A DNA stretch of 64,000 bases from contig JAADGE010000001.1 of NCBI GenBank assembly GCA_013152535.1, positions 188,007 through 252,006 on the forward strand, read 5' to 3'. Positions 18,563 through 26,589 of this stretch are shown here, one piece after another (positions within the stretch are counted from its first letter, which is position 1; each line of letters starts with the position of its first letter). A program made the translations under genes and the position numbers. The DNA is from Chlorobiota bacterium (GTDB taxonomy: Bacteria; Bacteroidota; Bacteroidia; Bacteroidales; JAADGE01). The notes below the pieces were generated by a model. The model worked only from the letters and a program-made list of their open reading frames with translations, did not search any database and had not been told where the DNA came from.

Positions 18563-20803
18563 ATGATACTTGCAAAATCAAATCCAAAATCCACATTGCA
18601 GGAACATATTAATGACGCATTGCAAATTGCAAATGTTTTGAAACAATCTTTTACAAATATTACGTCATTAATTCCGGAAGAAGAATTTTGGGAATTGTTA
18701 CGAATAAGTATTATTTTTCATGATTTAGGAAAATCACACAATGAGTTTCAGAAAATACTGCAAGGACAAACAAATAATTCGTGGAATTCCCAACGTCACG
18801 AATTATTTTCACTACCGTTTGTAAAAGCATTAAATATCAAAAATAAAGATTTGATATACAATGTAGTTGCAGGTCATCATAAAGATTACGAGAAATTAAT
18901 TGAAAAACTAAACGAATATGGAGAAGACGATGATTTTGATTTAGACGGAATAGAAGAAATTTTAACTTTTGAAAAAGCTTTTAAACAAAACATACCTGTT
19001 AAAGATGTTACTTCAATTTTGAGCGAGTATGAAATTCAAATTTCAGAACCAATTATCCATAATCCGAAAAGAATATTACAGCAGTTCAAACAAAAATCTT
19101 TTACAGATTATTCCGAGTTAATCAAACTGCTGTTACTTGCCGGAGCTTTTAAGCAATGCGACCACTTGGCATCGGCAGGTATTCGAGAAATTAAGCATTT
19201 AGAAATTTCAGATTTTCAATATCTTTATGAAACAGACTACGATTTTTACACTCATCAGCAAAAATCATCTAAAATTATAGGAAATGCAATACTTACAGCC
19301 CCAACCGGTTCAGGTAAAACAGAAAGTTCTTTGCTCTGGCTTCAAAATCAGTTGAAAAAAACAGGAAACGGACGTGTTTTTTATATTTTGCCTTTCACAG
19401 CATCAATAAATGCAATGTATGAAAGGTTGAACAATGACATTCCTGAAAAAGTAGGTTTGGTTCACGGAAAATTATCAGCCTTTATTGAAAATAAATTTAA
19501 AGATGACGATTTAATTGATGAACAAAAGAAAAAAGAAATCAAAGACCAATTTAAAAATCTTATAACACCTTTAAAAGTTGTTACGCCGTTTCAGTTGCTT
19601 AAAAATATTTTTGCTTTACGTGGTTTTGAAAAAGGAATTTTTGAATGGGCAGGCGGATATTTTATTTTTGATGAAATTCATGCCTATAATCCTTCCGTTT
19701 TCGCCCAAATAATTGTGCTTTTGGAATTTACAACAAAATATCTTAATGTAAAAGCATTTATTATGACTGCCACTTTACCAAAATTTATTAGAAATGAATT
19801 GGAAAATGCCATAGGTGATTTTGAAACAGTAAAAGCTGATAATGCATTATACGAGAATTTCAAACGTCATAGAATTATTGTTAAAAATGGTAAATTAAAT
19901 GAAAATTTACAATTAATTCAGAATGCTTTATCCGAGGAAAAGAAAGTATTGTTAGTTTGCAATACAGTAAAACAAGCACAAAATATTTATAAATCATTGG
20001 AAAGCAAAAATAAAGTATTGTTGCACAGTTCGTTTAATGCTTTTGACAGAAACAAAAAAGAAAAGCTTGTTTTTAATGAAAATACAAAATTATTAGTCGG
20101 AACACAGGCGATAGAAGTCAGTTTAGACATTGATTATGATATTATTTTTACAGAACCCGCACCGCTTGATGCTCTTATTCAGCGTTTTGGACGAGTAAAC
20201 AGGAAAAGAAAAAAAAGCATTAGTGATTGTATTGTTTTTGAGGGAAGAAATAAATCAGACAAATTTATCTATAAAAACAAAGGTGTAATTGATAGAACAA
20301 TTCAAATTTTAAAAGAAAAAGAACAAATAAATTCCGGAAAAATTAATGAAGCTGAACTTCAAGAAATGATAGATTTTGTTTATCCGGAATGGGATAAAAC
20401 GGATAAAGATGAATTTGATTTGATTTATAATTTGCTTGATAATTTTATTAAAAAAGAATTAAAACCTTTTATTTATAATTCAAAACAAGAAGAAGATTTT
20501 TACAACCAATTTGATGGTGTTAAAGTGTTGCCTATTAAATTTTCAGATGTTTATCAAAAATATTTACAAGAAAACAAATTTGTAAAAGCAGAAAGCTTAA
20601 AAGTTCAGATTAGTGAGAAACGATTTCATTTATTAAATTATAAAAATGGTATTGAAAAAGAGAGAACTGTTTTTGAAAGTATTAGAACTGAAAAAATATT
20701 AGAACAGCAGTTTTTTACAATTTCAAAAAAATATGACTCTGAATTAGGCTTGTTAATAGATGAAGATGAGGATGTTTTTTTTGATAATAATCAATATATT
20801 TAA
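18563..20803 (+). CDS. cas3: CRISPR-associated helicase-nuclease Cas3
   Basis: Cas3 is recruited by Cascade, nicks the displaced strand with its HD domain and degrades DNA while translocating. The protein of 746 residues starts MILAKSNPKS. I prefer this ATG to the TTG one codon earlier, because the decayed copy at 21908 starts at the same place. HD motifs are His15, His53-Asp54 (IIFHDLGKSH) and HH in VAGHHKDYE. Helicase motifs are APTGSGKTESS (I, near 247), FDEIHAYNP (II), MTATLP (III) and QRFGRVNRK (VI). All key residues appear intact, so the system is probably active. Confidence 0.95.
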   Translation: MILAKSNPKSTLQEHINDALQIANVLKQSFTNITSLIPEEEFWELLRISIIFHDLGKSHNEFQKILQGQTNNSWNSQRHELFSLPFVKALNIKNKDLIYNVVAGHHKDYEKLIEKLNEYGEDDDFDLDGIEEILTFEKAFKQNIPVKDVTSILSEYEIQISEPIIHNPKRILQQFKQKSFTDYSELIKLLLLAGAFKQCDHLASAGIREIKHLEISDFQYLYETDYDFYTHQQKSSKIIGNAILTAPTGSGKTESSLLWLQNQLKKTGNGRVFYILPFTASINAMYERLNNDIPEKVGLVHGKLSAFIENKFKDDDLIDEQKKKEIKDQFKNLITPLKVVTPFQLLKNIFALRGFEKGIFEWAGGYFIFDEIHAYNPSVFAQIIVLLEFTTKYLNVKAFIMTATLPKFIRNELENAIGDFETVKADNALYENFKRHRIIVKNGKLNENLQLIQNALSEEKKVLLVCNTVKQAQNIYKSLESKNKVLLHSSFNAFDRNKKEKLVFNENTKLLVGTQAIEVSLDIDYDIIFTEPAPLDALIQRFGRVNRKRKKSISDCIVFEGRNKSDKFIYKNKGVIDRTIQILKEKEQINSGKINEAELQEMIDFVYPEWDKTDKDEFDLIYNLLDNFIKKELKPFIYNSKQEEDFYNQFDGVKVLPIKFSDVYQKYLQENKFVKAESLKVQISEKRFHLLNYKNGIEKERTVFESIRTEKILEQQFFTISKKYDSELGLLIDEDEDVFFDNNQYI

Positions 20804-20829
20804 TTACATATTTTATTATTGAAGAAGAA

Positions 20830-20982
20830 ATGGAAAGTGTTGATACTTTTGTTACGCTTCCGGCAGCAGCTTACATTATTACAAAGTCAGAAAAAGCTGA
20901 TGCTTTGGAAAATGCAGAGAAGAAATTGATTGAATTGATGCAAGACTTTGATTATGAACATCAATTAACAAAAAATAATTAA
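20830..20982 (+). CDS. Small hypothetical frame after cas3
   Basis: This 50-residue frame begins MESVDTFVTLPAAAYIITK and has an acidic helical end. It lies 26 bases after the cas3 stop, and codon use looks like its neighbours. It could be a real small protein or the remnant of a longer gene. I recognise no family. Confidence 0.35.
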   Translation: MESVDTFVTLPAAAYIITKSEKADALENAEKKLIELMQDFDYEHQLTKNN

Positions 20983-21120
20983 TTTTCATATTTGCCTTTT
21001 GTTGCAATATAATTGCTGTATTGTCAAATATGCAGCTACAAAAGGTAAACTTTTTTATTTATACATACAGCCAAAAGTATAGATATTGGATTATGGATAA
21101 CAATTAACAAAAATAATATC

Positions 21121-21306
21121 GCACCTACGGTGCTTTTGATTATATTCGTTCTGTTTTTACCATAATTGTGCATCTGCGATGCAAAGAACCATAAGTTCGT
21201 AATTACGGTAAAAATATGGTAAGAAAACAATCCGGCAAACACAGAGCCACAGGCTCAATATTATGGTAAAAAAATAACAATAAAACAATAAAAGAGCCGT
21301 AGGCTC
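21121..21306. repeat. REP-like hairpin cluster upstream of the transposase
   Basis: Four 13-base palindromes with 5-base stems and 3-base loops lie at 21121-21133, 21170-21182, 21244-21256 and 21294-21306. Stems come in two types, GCAYC and GAGCC. They are the likely recognition hairpins of the adjacent HUH transposase. Confidence 0.75.
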
Positions 21307-21328
21307 GGTAATAATTCAATTGATAATT

Positions 21329-21793
21329 ATGGCAAATACATATACGCAAATGAATGTCCATGCGGTTTTTGCAGTAAAAGGCAGACAAAATTTATTGACA
21401 GATAATTTCAGAAAAGAATTGTTCAGGTATATATCCGGAATATTGAAAAATAACAAACAATTCTCGTTAGCCGTAAATGGTTATAAAGACCATGTGCATA
21501 TTTTCTTTGAGTTACATCCTACTACTTCTTTATCTGATATTATCAGAATAGTAAAAACAAATTCTTCAAAATGGATAAACGAAAATAATTTTACCAAAGG
21601 AAAATTTAATTGGCAAAAAGGTTACGGAGCCTTTTCTTATTCAAAATCTCAAAGAAACAATGTAATAAAATACATTATGCAACAAGAAAAACATCATCAA
21701 AAACAAACATTTCGAGAAGAATATTTTGAATTGCTTGAAAAATTTGAAATACAATTTGACAGTAAATATATTTTTGAATTTTATAATAAATAA
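21329..21793 (+). CDS. IS200-family HUH transposase (TnpA / REP-associated)
   Basis: The 154-residue protein starts MANTYTQMNVHAVFAVKG, the usual opening of Bacteroidota IS200-like transposases. The HUH metal motif is His55-Val-His57 (KDHVHIFFEL). The nucleophilic tyrosine is Tyr115 in NVIKYIMQQEKHH. The enzyme cuts and joins single-stranded DNA at hairpins. All catalytic residues and the usual length are present, so it looks functional. No TnpB partner is present. The start at 21329 is chosen because it matches the family, rather than a TTG three codons upstream. Confidence 0.92.
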   Translation: MANTYTQMNVHAVFAVKGRQNLLTDNFRKELFRYISGILKNNKQFSLAVNGYKDHVHIFFELHPTTSLSDIIRIVKTNSSKWINENNFTKGKFNWQKGYGAFSYSKSQRNNVIKYIMQQEKHHQKQTFREEYFELLEKFEIQFDSKYIFEFYNK

Positions 21794-21797
21794 TACC

Positions 21798-21858
21798 GCA
21801 CCTACGGTGCTTTTGGTAATCTAATTTAATTTTTACCATAATCTTGCATCTATGATGC
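21798..21858. repeat. REP-like hairpin pair downstream of the transposase
   Basis: GCACC-TAC-GGTGC (21798-21810) is identical to the first upstream hairpin. GCATC-TAT-GATGC (21846-21858) pairs with the 21170 hairpin apart from the loop. Together with the intervening TTTTTACCATAAT they form a direct repeat of the left end. Confidence 0.75.
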
Positions 21859-21907
21859 TTTTTATCGAAAAAAAACAATGACATATATTTATCGTAATAC
21901 AGCAACA

Positions 21908-22270
21908 ATGAAAATATTTGCTAAATCAAATCCCGAAGCAATACTTCAAGAACATATTAACGACACATTATTAATCGCAGATGTTTTAAGAAAATCATTT
22001 ACAAATATTGTGTCATCAGTTGATGCAGAAAATTTTCGGACGCTTCTGCGAACAAGTGTAATTTTTCGTGATTTGGGAAAATCACACAGCGAATTTCAAA
22101 AATACGAACTTAAACAAATGTATTCTGCTGATTTTAAAGACAATGTAGTTGCAAGCAAGGCTTTTTTCAAAAATTCAAAAAAAGTATTTATGCAATATCT
22201 GAAATTTTCGAACAAAAAAGAATATTGTAATACAAACAGTATTCAGAACTTTCTAATATCAATAAATTAG
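21908..22270 (+). pseudogene. Decayed cas3 HD-domain fragment
   Basis: The first 68 codons are clearly paralogous to the N-terminus of the complete cas3: KSNP, LQEHIND, FTNI, DLGKSH and EFQK align without gaps of note, and about two thirds of residues are identical. The catalytic His-Asp pair is changed to Arg54-Asp55 (VIFRDLGKSH), which should kill nuclease activity. After residue 68 the similarity is lost, and the helicase is absent. It lies just beyond the IS200-like element. It may be left from an older cas3 gene replaced or duplicated in this locus. Confidence 0.8.
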
Positions 22271-22299
22271 TTGAGATACTCAAAACAATTTACAATAAC

Positions 22300-24003
22300 A
22301 TGAACATAAATAATTTCAAAAATAAAATTAACCCCGTAATATTTGAAAGAGGCGAAAATTATTATTTCGATAATGCAGTTGTTGATTTGCAAGGCACGGA
22401 AAACGGGCAATGGTTTGCTCTTGTTGAAGGCAGCTATGCTGATGATTATGAGGTTGATATAAAGATTAATTCCGACGGCGAAATTCAGAAGTACTATTGC
22501 AATTGTCCGTATGACGGAGCAATCTGCAAGCATGTTGTTGCCGTATTGCTGAAAATTAAAGATGAAAAACAAATTACGGGAACCGAAGTAAAAAATAAAA
22601 AAGAAGCATGGAAAGAAATTGCGGATAATGTACCCGAAAACGAACTTCGTGAATTTATTAAAAAATATGCCGCAAAAAATTCTGACTTCCGTAATGATTT
22701 AACCGTACGTTTTTCGGAATACAGCAATTCAGATACCGGCGACATATACCGTCATACAGTGCAAAATATATTTTTCTCGGCAGGAGGCAAATACGGTTTT
22801 ATAGATTATAATCATATCTATACTGCTATGAGACAAATAGACAGTTTATTATATAATGCAGAAGATTTAATTAAAGAAAAAAAACATAAAGAAGCCTTTC
22901 GGATTGTTTCCGCAATTGCTCCGGAGTGTATTAATAATATAGAAAATATTGATGATTCAAACGGTGAGTGCGGAGGAGCAATATATCGTTCGTTTGAACT
23001 TGTTTCAAAAATACTTAAATTATCAGATGACGAAACATTTAAAAATGAAGTATTTGAATGGATTTTTGAACAAGCACAAAATAAGAACTATAACGATTAC
23101 GGATGCGGAGATGAACTTGAACCTTTGCTGATTGAAGCATGTGATAACCGGCATAAAATTAACATTGTCCATGAATTTATTGATAAAAAATTAAAACAGA
23201 CAGAAAGCAGAGATGATTGGTCAGGGAATTATCAAAAAACAAAATATCTGAAACATAAAGTAAAATTATACAACATATCCGACGAAACAAAAAAAGCCGA
23301 TAAAATTATATATGATAATATTAACCTTACCGATTTCAGAAAAATAATTGTTGACAGGAAAATTAATGACAAAAACTATAAAGAAGCCGTAAATCTTATT
23401 GAAGAAGGGATTAAAATTGCAACAAAAGATAATCTTTCCGGAATTACAATACAATGGAAAGAAACATTATTGAAAATTTATCAAGAACTAAAAGATATAA
23501 AAAATATAAAAAAATATGCCGAAGAATTGTTTTTCAGCGGTTGGAACGATATGTCCTATTATAAAATTCTTAAAGAAATTTGGAAACCGGAAGATAAAGA
23601 AATTGAAAAACTACTGAAAAAAAATCCGAAACAAGGAAACTATTATTATTCACTTCCTGTTTCTGTTGCAAATATTTACATCGAAGAAAAGATGTGGGAC
23701 AGGCTTTTTGAATTAGTCAAACAAAATCCGAGAATAAATACATTACTGACGTACACACAATATTTGAAAGAATTATATCCTTCTGAATTGATAAAATTGT
23801 TCAAGACTGCAATTGAAAAATTTGCAGATAAAAATACAGGTCGCTCTGCCTACAAAGATATAGTAGATTATTTATATAAAATGTCAGAAATTAAAGATGC
23901 AAAAGATGAAGCAAAGAACATAATGCACGGATTATTAGATAAATATAAAAACAGACCGGCAATGAAAGATGAATTTATGAAATCGTCATTTTATAAAAAA
24001 TAA
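22300..24003 (+). CDS. SWIM zinc-finger protein in the cas locus
   Basis: This 567-residue protein has a SWIM zinc finger near residues 50-80: CNCPYDGAICKHVVAVLL gives the CxCx(n)CxH pattern. SWIM domains bind DNA or proteins. The remainder (about 90-567) is helical with TPR-like features and no catalytic motif that I recognise. No signal peptide or membrane segment is present. It lies between the cas3 relic and cas4, 12 bases upstream of cas4 in the same direction, so it is very likely co-expressed with the adaptation genes. It is not a standard Cas protein. Confidence 0.8.
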   Translation: MNINNFKNKINPVIFERGENYYFDNAVVDLQGTENGQWFALVEGSYADDYEVDIKINSDGEIQKYYCNCPYDGAICKHVVAVLLKIKDEKQITGTEVKNKKEAWKEIADNVPENELREFIKKYAAKNSDFRNDLTVRFSEYSNSDTGDIYRHTVQNIFFSAGGKYGFIDYNHIYTAMRQIDSLLYNAEDLIKEKKHKEAFRIVSAIAPECINNIENIDDSNGECGGAIYRSFELVSKILKLSDDETFKNEVFEWIFEQAQNKNYNDYGCGDELEPLLIEACDNRHKINIVHEFIDKKLKQTESRDDWSGNYQKTKYLKHKVKLYNISDETKKADKIIYDNINLTDFRKIIVDRKINDKNYKEAVNLIEEGIKIATKDNLSGITIQWKETLLKIYQELKDIKNIKKYAEELFFSGWNDMSYYKILKEIWKPEDKEIEKLLKKNPKQGNYYYSLPVSVANIYIEEKMWDRLFELVKQNPRINTLLTYTQYLKELYPSELIKLFKTAIEKFADKNTGRSAYKDIVDYLYKMSEIKDAKDEAKNIMHGLLDKYKNRPAMKDEFMKSSFYKK

Positions 24004-24015
24004 TAAATTGTATAA

Positions 24016-24522
24016 ATGCAACTAACCGGAACCCATATAAACTATTACTTCATCTGCTCTCGAAAATTGTGGCTCTTTACAAACGGTATCCACATGGAAC
24101 ATACTTCCGATTTGGTTTCCGAAGGCAAACTGATACACGAAACGACATATCCGCAAAGGAGCGAAAAATATGAGGAAGTACAAATAGGCGGAATAAAAGT
24201 AGATTTTTATGATACGAGAAACAAAGTCATCCATGAAATCAAAAAATCCGATAAAATTGAAGCTGCTCACGAGTGGCAATTAAAATATTACATTTATGTT
24301 TTTGAAAAAGCAGGTATTAAAGGAGTCTCAGGGATTTTAGAATATCCGAAACTCAGAAAAAAAGAGGAAATTCTTCTTTCCGACATAGACAGAGAGCAAA
24401 TTTTAGAAATTGAAAAAGAAATTGAAGAAATTACCGGCTCTGAAACTTGTCCCGATGTAATTAATTCTAAAATTTGTAAACGATGCAGTTATTATGATTT
24501 TTGTTATGCGGATGAAGATTGA
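24016..24522 (+). CDS. cas4: CRISPR adaptation nuclease Cas4
   Basis: Cas4 is a RecB-like 4Fe-4S exonuclease that trims prespacers and helps to select the PAM. The 168-residue protein has the first cluster ligand Cys14 (FICSRKLW) and the C-terminal ligands Cys154, Cys157 and Cys163 (KICKRCSYYDFC). The nuclease residues are His41, Asp63 and the ExK motif Glu74-Lys76 (HEIKKSDK). All are intact. The gene ends in the first unit of a GATTGA-type repeat tract, which separates it from cas1 together with a four-helix-bundle gene. Confidence 0.95.
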   Translation: MQLTGTHINYYFICSRKLWLFTNGIHMEHTSDLVSEGKLIHETTYPQRSEKYEEVQIGGIKVDFYDTRNKVIHEIKKSDKIEAAHEWQLKYYIYVFEKAGIKGVSGILEYPKLRKKEEILLSDIDREQILEIEKEIEEITGSETCPDVINSKICKRCSYYDFCYADED

Positions 24523-24638
24523 AGCAGATTGATTGAGATTGAAGGAGATTGAATAAGATTTATGGAGATTGAAAAAGATTGAAGCAGATTGAAGGAGATA
24601 GATTGAGATTGAAAGAGATTGAACAAATTGATTGAATT
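24517..24638. repeat. Degenerate GATTGA repeat tract, left arm of an inverted repeat
   Basis: About eleven imperfect units of the form GATTGAnn or GATTGAAGnA run from the last codons of cas4 to just before the four-helix-bundle gene. The segment 24545-24560 (GAGATTGAATAAGATT) is exactly complementary to 25052-25067 downstream of that gene, so the two tracts can fold together. Confidence 0.85.
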
Positions 24639-24651
24639 AAATTTATCGAAA

Positions 24652-25017
24652 ATGAAGAATAATGATTGGATAAATTATAAAATTGAAATAAGGGAAAGAT
24701 TACGAAAGTTTGCTTTGCAAATTTTGCAAATTTCTGAAATGCTTGATAAAACAACACGGGCAAAAGTTATTAATTATCAGATTACAAAATCCGGAACTTC
24801 AATGTATGCAAATTACAGAGCCGCATTAAGAGGACGTTCAAAAGCCGAATTTTTCAGTAAACTCTCAATTACCGTTGAAGAAGCAGATGAAACCGAAATG
24901 TGGATTGATATGTTAATAAGTTCAAAAATTTTGACAAGCGATTTTATTCGTAAATTACATACAGAAAGCATTGAACTTGTTAAAATACTTGCAAATATGA
25001 GAAAAAATATTTCCTGA
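24652..25017 (+). CDS. Four-helix-bundle protein (TIGR02436 / S23 IVP family)
   Basis: This 121-residue all-helical protein belongs to the four-helix-bundle family first seen in 23S rRNA intervening sequences. Markers are RLRKFALQILQISEML, SGTSMYANYRAALRGRS (about residues 53-69) and FFSKLSITVEEADETEMW (about 73-90). The ATG at 24652 suits the family better than a TTG eleven codons earlier. Its molecular role is unknown. It is bracketed by GATTGA and TCAATC repeat tracts, which look like the ends of a mobile cassette that has entered between cas4 and cas1. Confidence 0.88.
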   Translation: MKNNDWINYKIEIRERLRKFALQILQISEMLDKTTRAKVINYQITKSGTSMYANYRAALRGRSKAEFFSKLSITVEEADETEMWIDMLISSKILTSDFIRKLHTESIELVKILANMRKNIS

Positions 25018-25020
25018 TGT

Positions 25021-25094
25021 TTGAAAGAGATTGAATTGAGATTTTTTTTTCAATCTTATTCAATCTCTTTCAATCTTTCACAATCTCAATCAGT
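25021..25094. repeat. Right arm of the GATTGA inverted repeat, with local hairpin
   Basis: TTGAAAGAGATTGAAT (25021-25036) is perfectly complementary to 25058-25073 across a 21-base T-rich loop. Further TCAATC-type units continue to about 25094. The tract can therefore form a local 16-bp stem or pair with the left arm before the four-helix-bundle gene. Confidence 0.85.
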
Positions 25095-25103
25095 CTGAAA
25101 AAA

Positions 25104-26108
25104 ATGAAAAAAACTTACTACTTATTCAATCCCGGAAGATTATCAAGAAAAGATAACACTTTAAAATTCATTCCGAAAGATGAAAACGGAGTTGAACAGA
25201 AGCCTCGTTATCTGCCTGTCGAACAAGTAGAACAATTGTACGCTTTCGGTTCGTTTGATGCAAATTCGGCACTCTATAATTTCTTGGGCAAAAACGATAT
25301 AGCCGTTCATTTTTTCGATTATTACGAAAATTACACAGGTTCTTTTATGCCGCGTGACGGATTATTGTCAGGAAAAATGATTATGGCACAATCAAAAGCA
25401 TTTCTGAACAAAAAACATCGTTTAAAAATTGCAGGCTTACTTATTGAAGGTGCAAGTTACAATATGCTTAAAAACTTGAAGTATTATAATAACAGAGGCA
25501 AAGATTTATCATTACACATAAAACAAATTGAAAATCTGCAATCACAAATTCCGAAACTTAATGACGTTCCGGAATTAATGGGAACAGAAGGTAATATCAG
25601 AAAAACTTACTATGACGGATTTGAAGCAATTATAAAAGATTTTTCAATGGGAGGCAGAAGTATGCAACCTCCGAAAAACGAAGTTAACTCATTAATTTCA
25701 TTCGGTAATATGATGGCATATTCCGAAACATTAAGAGCCATACATAAAACACAATTGAACCCGACAATCAGTTATTTGCACAGTCCCGGTGACCGAAGAT
25801 ATTCTTTGGCACTTGATATTTCAGAGATTTTTAAACCCGTAATTGTTGACCGTGTCATATTTAAAGTACTGAATAAAGGCATCTTAAAGCAAAAAGACTT
25901 TGATGTGCAGCTTAACCGAGTTATTCTGAAAACATCTGCAAAAAAGAAATTTATTGAAGCATTTCAAAACAGACTGGAAGAAACAATTCAACACAGAATT
26001 TTGAAAAGAAAAGTAAGTTACAAGCACCTTATAAAATTAGAATGTTATAAATTGCAAAAAGATTTATTAAAAATTCAAGAATATAAACCTTTTAAAATCT
26101 GGTGGTAA
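25104..26108 (+). CDS. cas1: CRISPR integrase Cas1 (type I-B)
   Basis: Cas1 with Cas2 inserts new spacers at the leader end of the array. The 334-residue protein has the metal-binding catalytic residues Glu162 ([11 protein letters not shown]), His226 ([12 protein letters not shown]) and the acidic pair in [11 protein letters not shown] (Asp238, Glu241). The domain order is the normal N-terminal beta domain and C-terminal helical domain, and the length is typical. It lies 1 base upstream of cas2 and 86 bases after the four-helix-bundle gene. It should be functional. Confidence 0.96.
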   Translation: MKKTYYLFNPGRLSRKDNTLKFIPKDENGVEQKPRYLPVEQVEQLYAFGSFDANSALYNFLGKNDIAVHFFDYYENYTGSFMPRDGLLSGKMIMAQSKAFLNKKHRLKIAGLLIEGASYNMLKNLKYYNNRGKDLSLHIKQIENLQSQIPKLNDVPELMGTEGNIRKTYYDGFEAIIKDFSMGGRSMQPPKNEVNSLISFGNMMAYSETLRAIHKTQLNPTISYLHSPGDRRYSLALDISEIFKPVIVDRVIFKVLNKGILKQKDFDVQLNRVILKTSAKKKFIEAFQNRLEETIQHRILKRKVSYKHLIKLECYKLQKDLLKIQEYKPFKIWW

Positions 26109-26109
26109 T

Positions 26110-26373
26110 ATGTATGTGATAGCTGTATATGATATCGGACAAAAAAGAGTCGGGAAGATGCTTAAACTTATGCGACAATACCTTAATTGGATACAAAATT
26201 CCGTTTTTGAAGGAGAAATAACTGAAGTAAAGTTAAGCGAATTAAAAGAAAGAGCAAAAAATATAATGAAAGCAGAAAACGACAGTTTGATTTTATTTAA
26301 AACAAGGCAAGAAAAATGGCTTGAAAAAGAAATTATCGGGAAAGAATTAAGCAAACTTGACACTTTTTTATAG
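26110..26373 (+). CDS. cas2: CRISPR adaptation protein Cas2
   Basis: The 87-residue protein has the ferredoxin-like Cas2 fold and starts MYVIAVYDIGQKRVGKML, with the conserved Asp8 after the first strand. The sequence WIQNSVFEGEIT is the usual second-strand block of the family. Cas2 dimerises and bridges two Cas1 dimers in the integrase complex. The gene follows cas1 with a one-base gap and is the last cas gene before the leader. Confidence 0.95.
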   Translation: MYVIAVYDIGQKRVGKMLKLMRQYLNWIQNSVFEGEITEVKLSELKERAKNIMKAENDSLILFKTRQEKWLEKEIIGKELSKLDTFL

Positions 26374-26589
26374 TTGTCGAATATTATAAAATGAGCTTTA
26401 TTTTGTATTGAAAAGTATTATAAAAAAGAAAAAAGTTCTTTGACGTATTGAAAATAAAAGCATTGCAATAGTTGTCGAAGGTAAGGCGTTTTTATATCAT
26501 TGCCGAATGACGACATTTAAGATTGATTTTTAATGAAAAATATTTTGAAATCATTGAAAATCAGTTTATTTTTGTGTCGTCATTTACGG
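26374..26589 (+). promoter_or_regulatory. CRISPR leader
   Basis: This 216-base AT-rich region lies between cas2 and the first repeat. It contains the array promoter (26544-26574) and the short direct repeat GTTGTCGAA (about 26374 and 26470), which may be part of the integration signal. I see no copy of the crRNA-like target here, so the array should escape that repression. Confidence 0.8.
26544..26574 (+). promoter_or_regulatory. Promoter of the CRISPR array
   Basis: TTTG at 26544-26547 and TATTTTTG at 26567-26574 are separated by exactly 19 bases, a full match to the Bacteroidota consensus. Transcription should start near 26580, about 10 bases before the first repeat. Confidence 0.75.

Larger units (their letters stand above)
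21120..21858. mobile_element. IS200-like / REP-associated transposase element inside the cas locus
   Basis: A HUH transposase gene is flanked by two similar blocks in the same orientation (21120-21182 and 21797-21858). Each block contains the hairpin GCACC-TAC-GGTGC, the motif TTTTTACCATAAT and a second hairpin GCATC-nnn-GATGC. Two further hairpins, GAGCC-ACA-GGCTC (21244-21256) and GAGCC-GTA-GGCTC (21294-21306), precede the gene. Small imperfect hairpins without terminal inverted repeats fit the IS200/IS605 or RAYT-REP style. The element separates cas3 from a cas3 relic. Confidence 0.78.
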
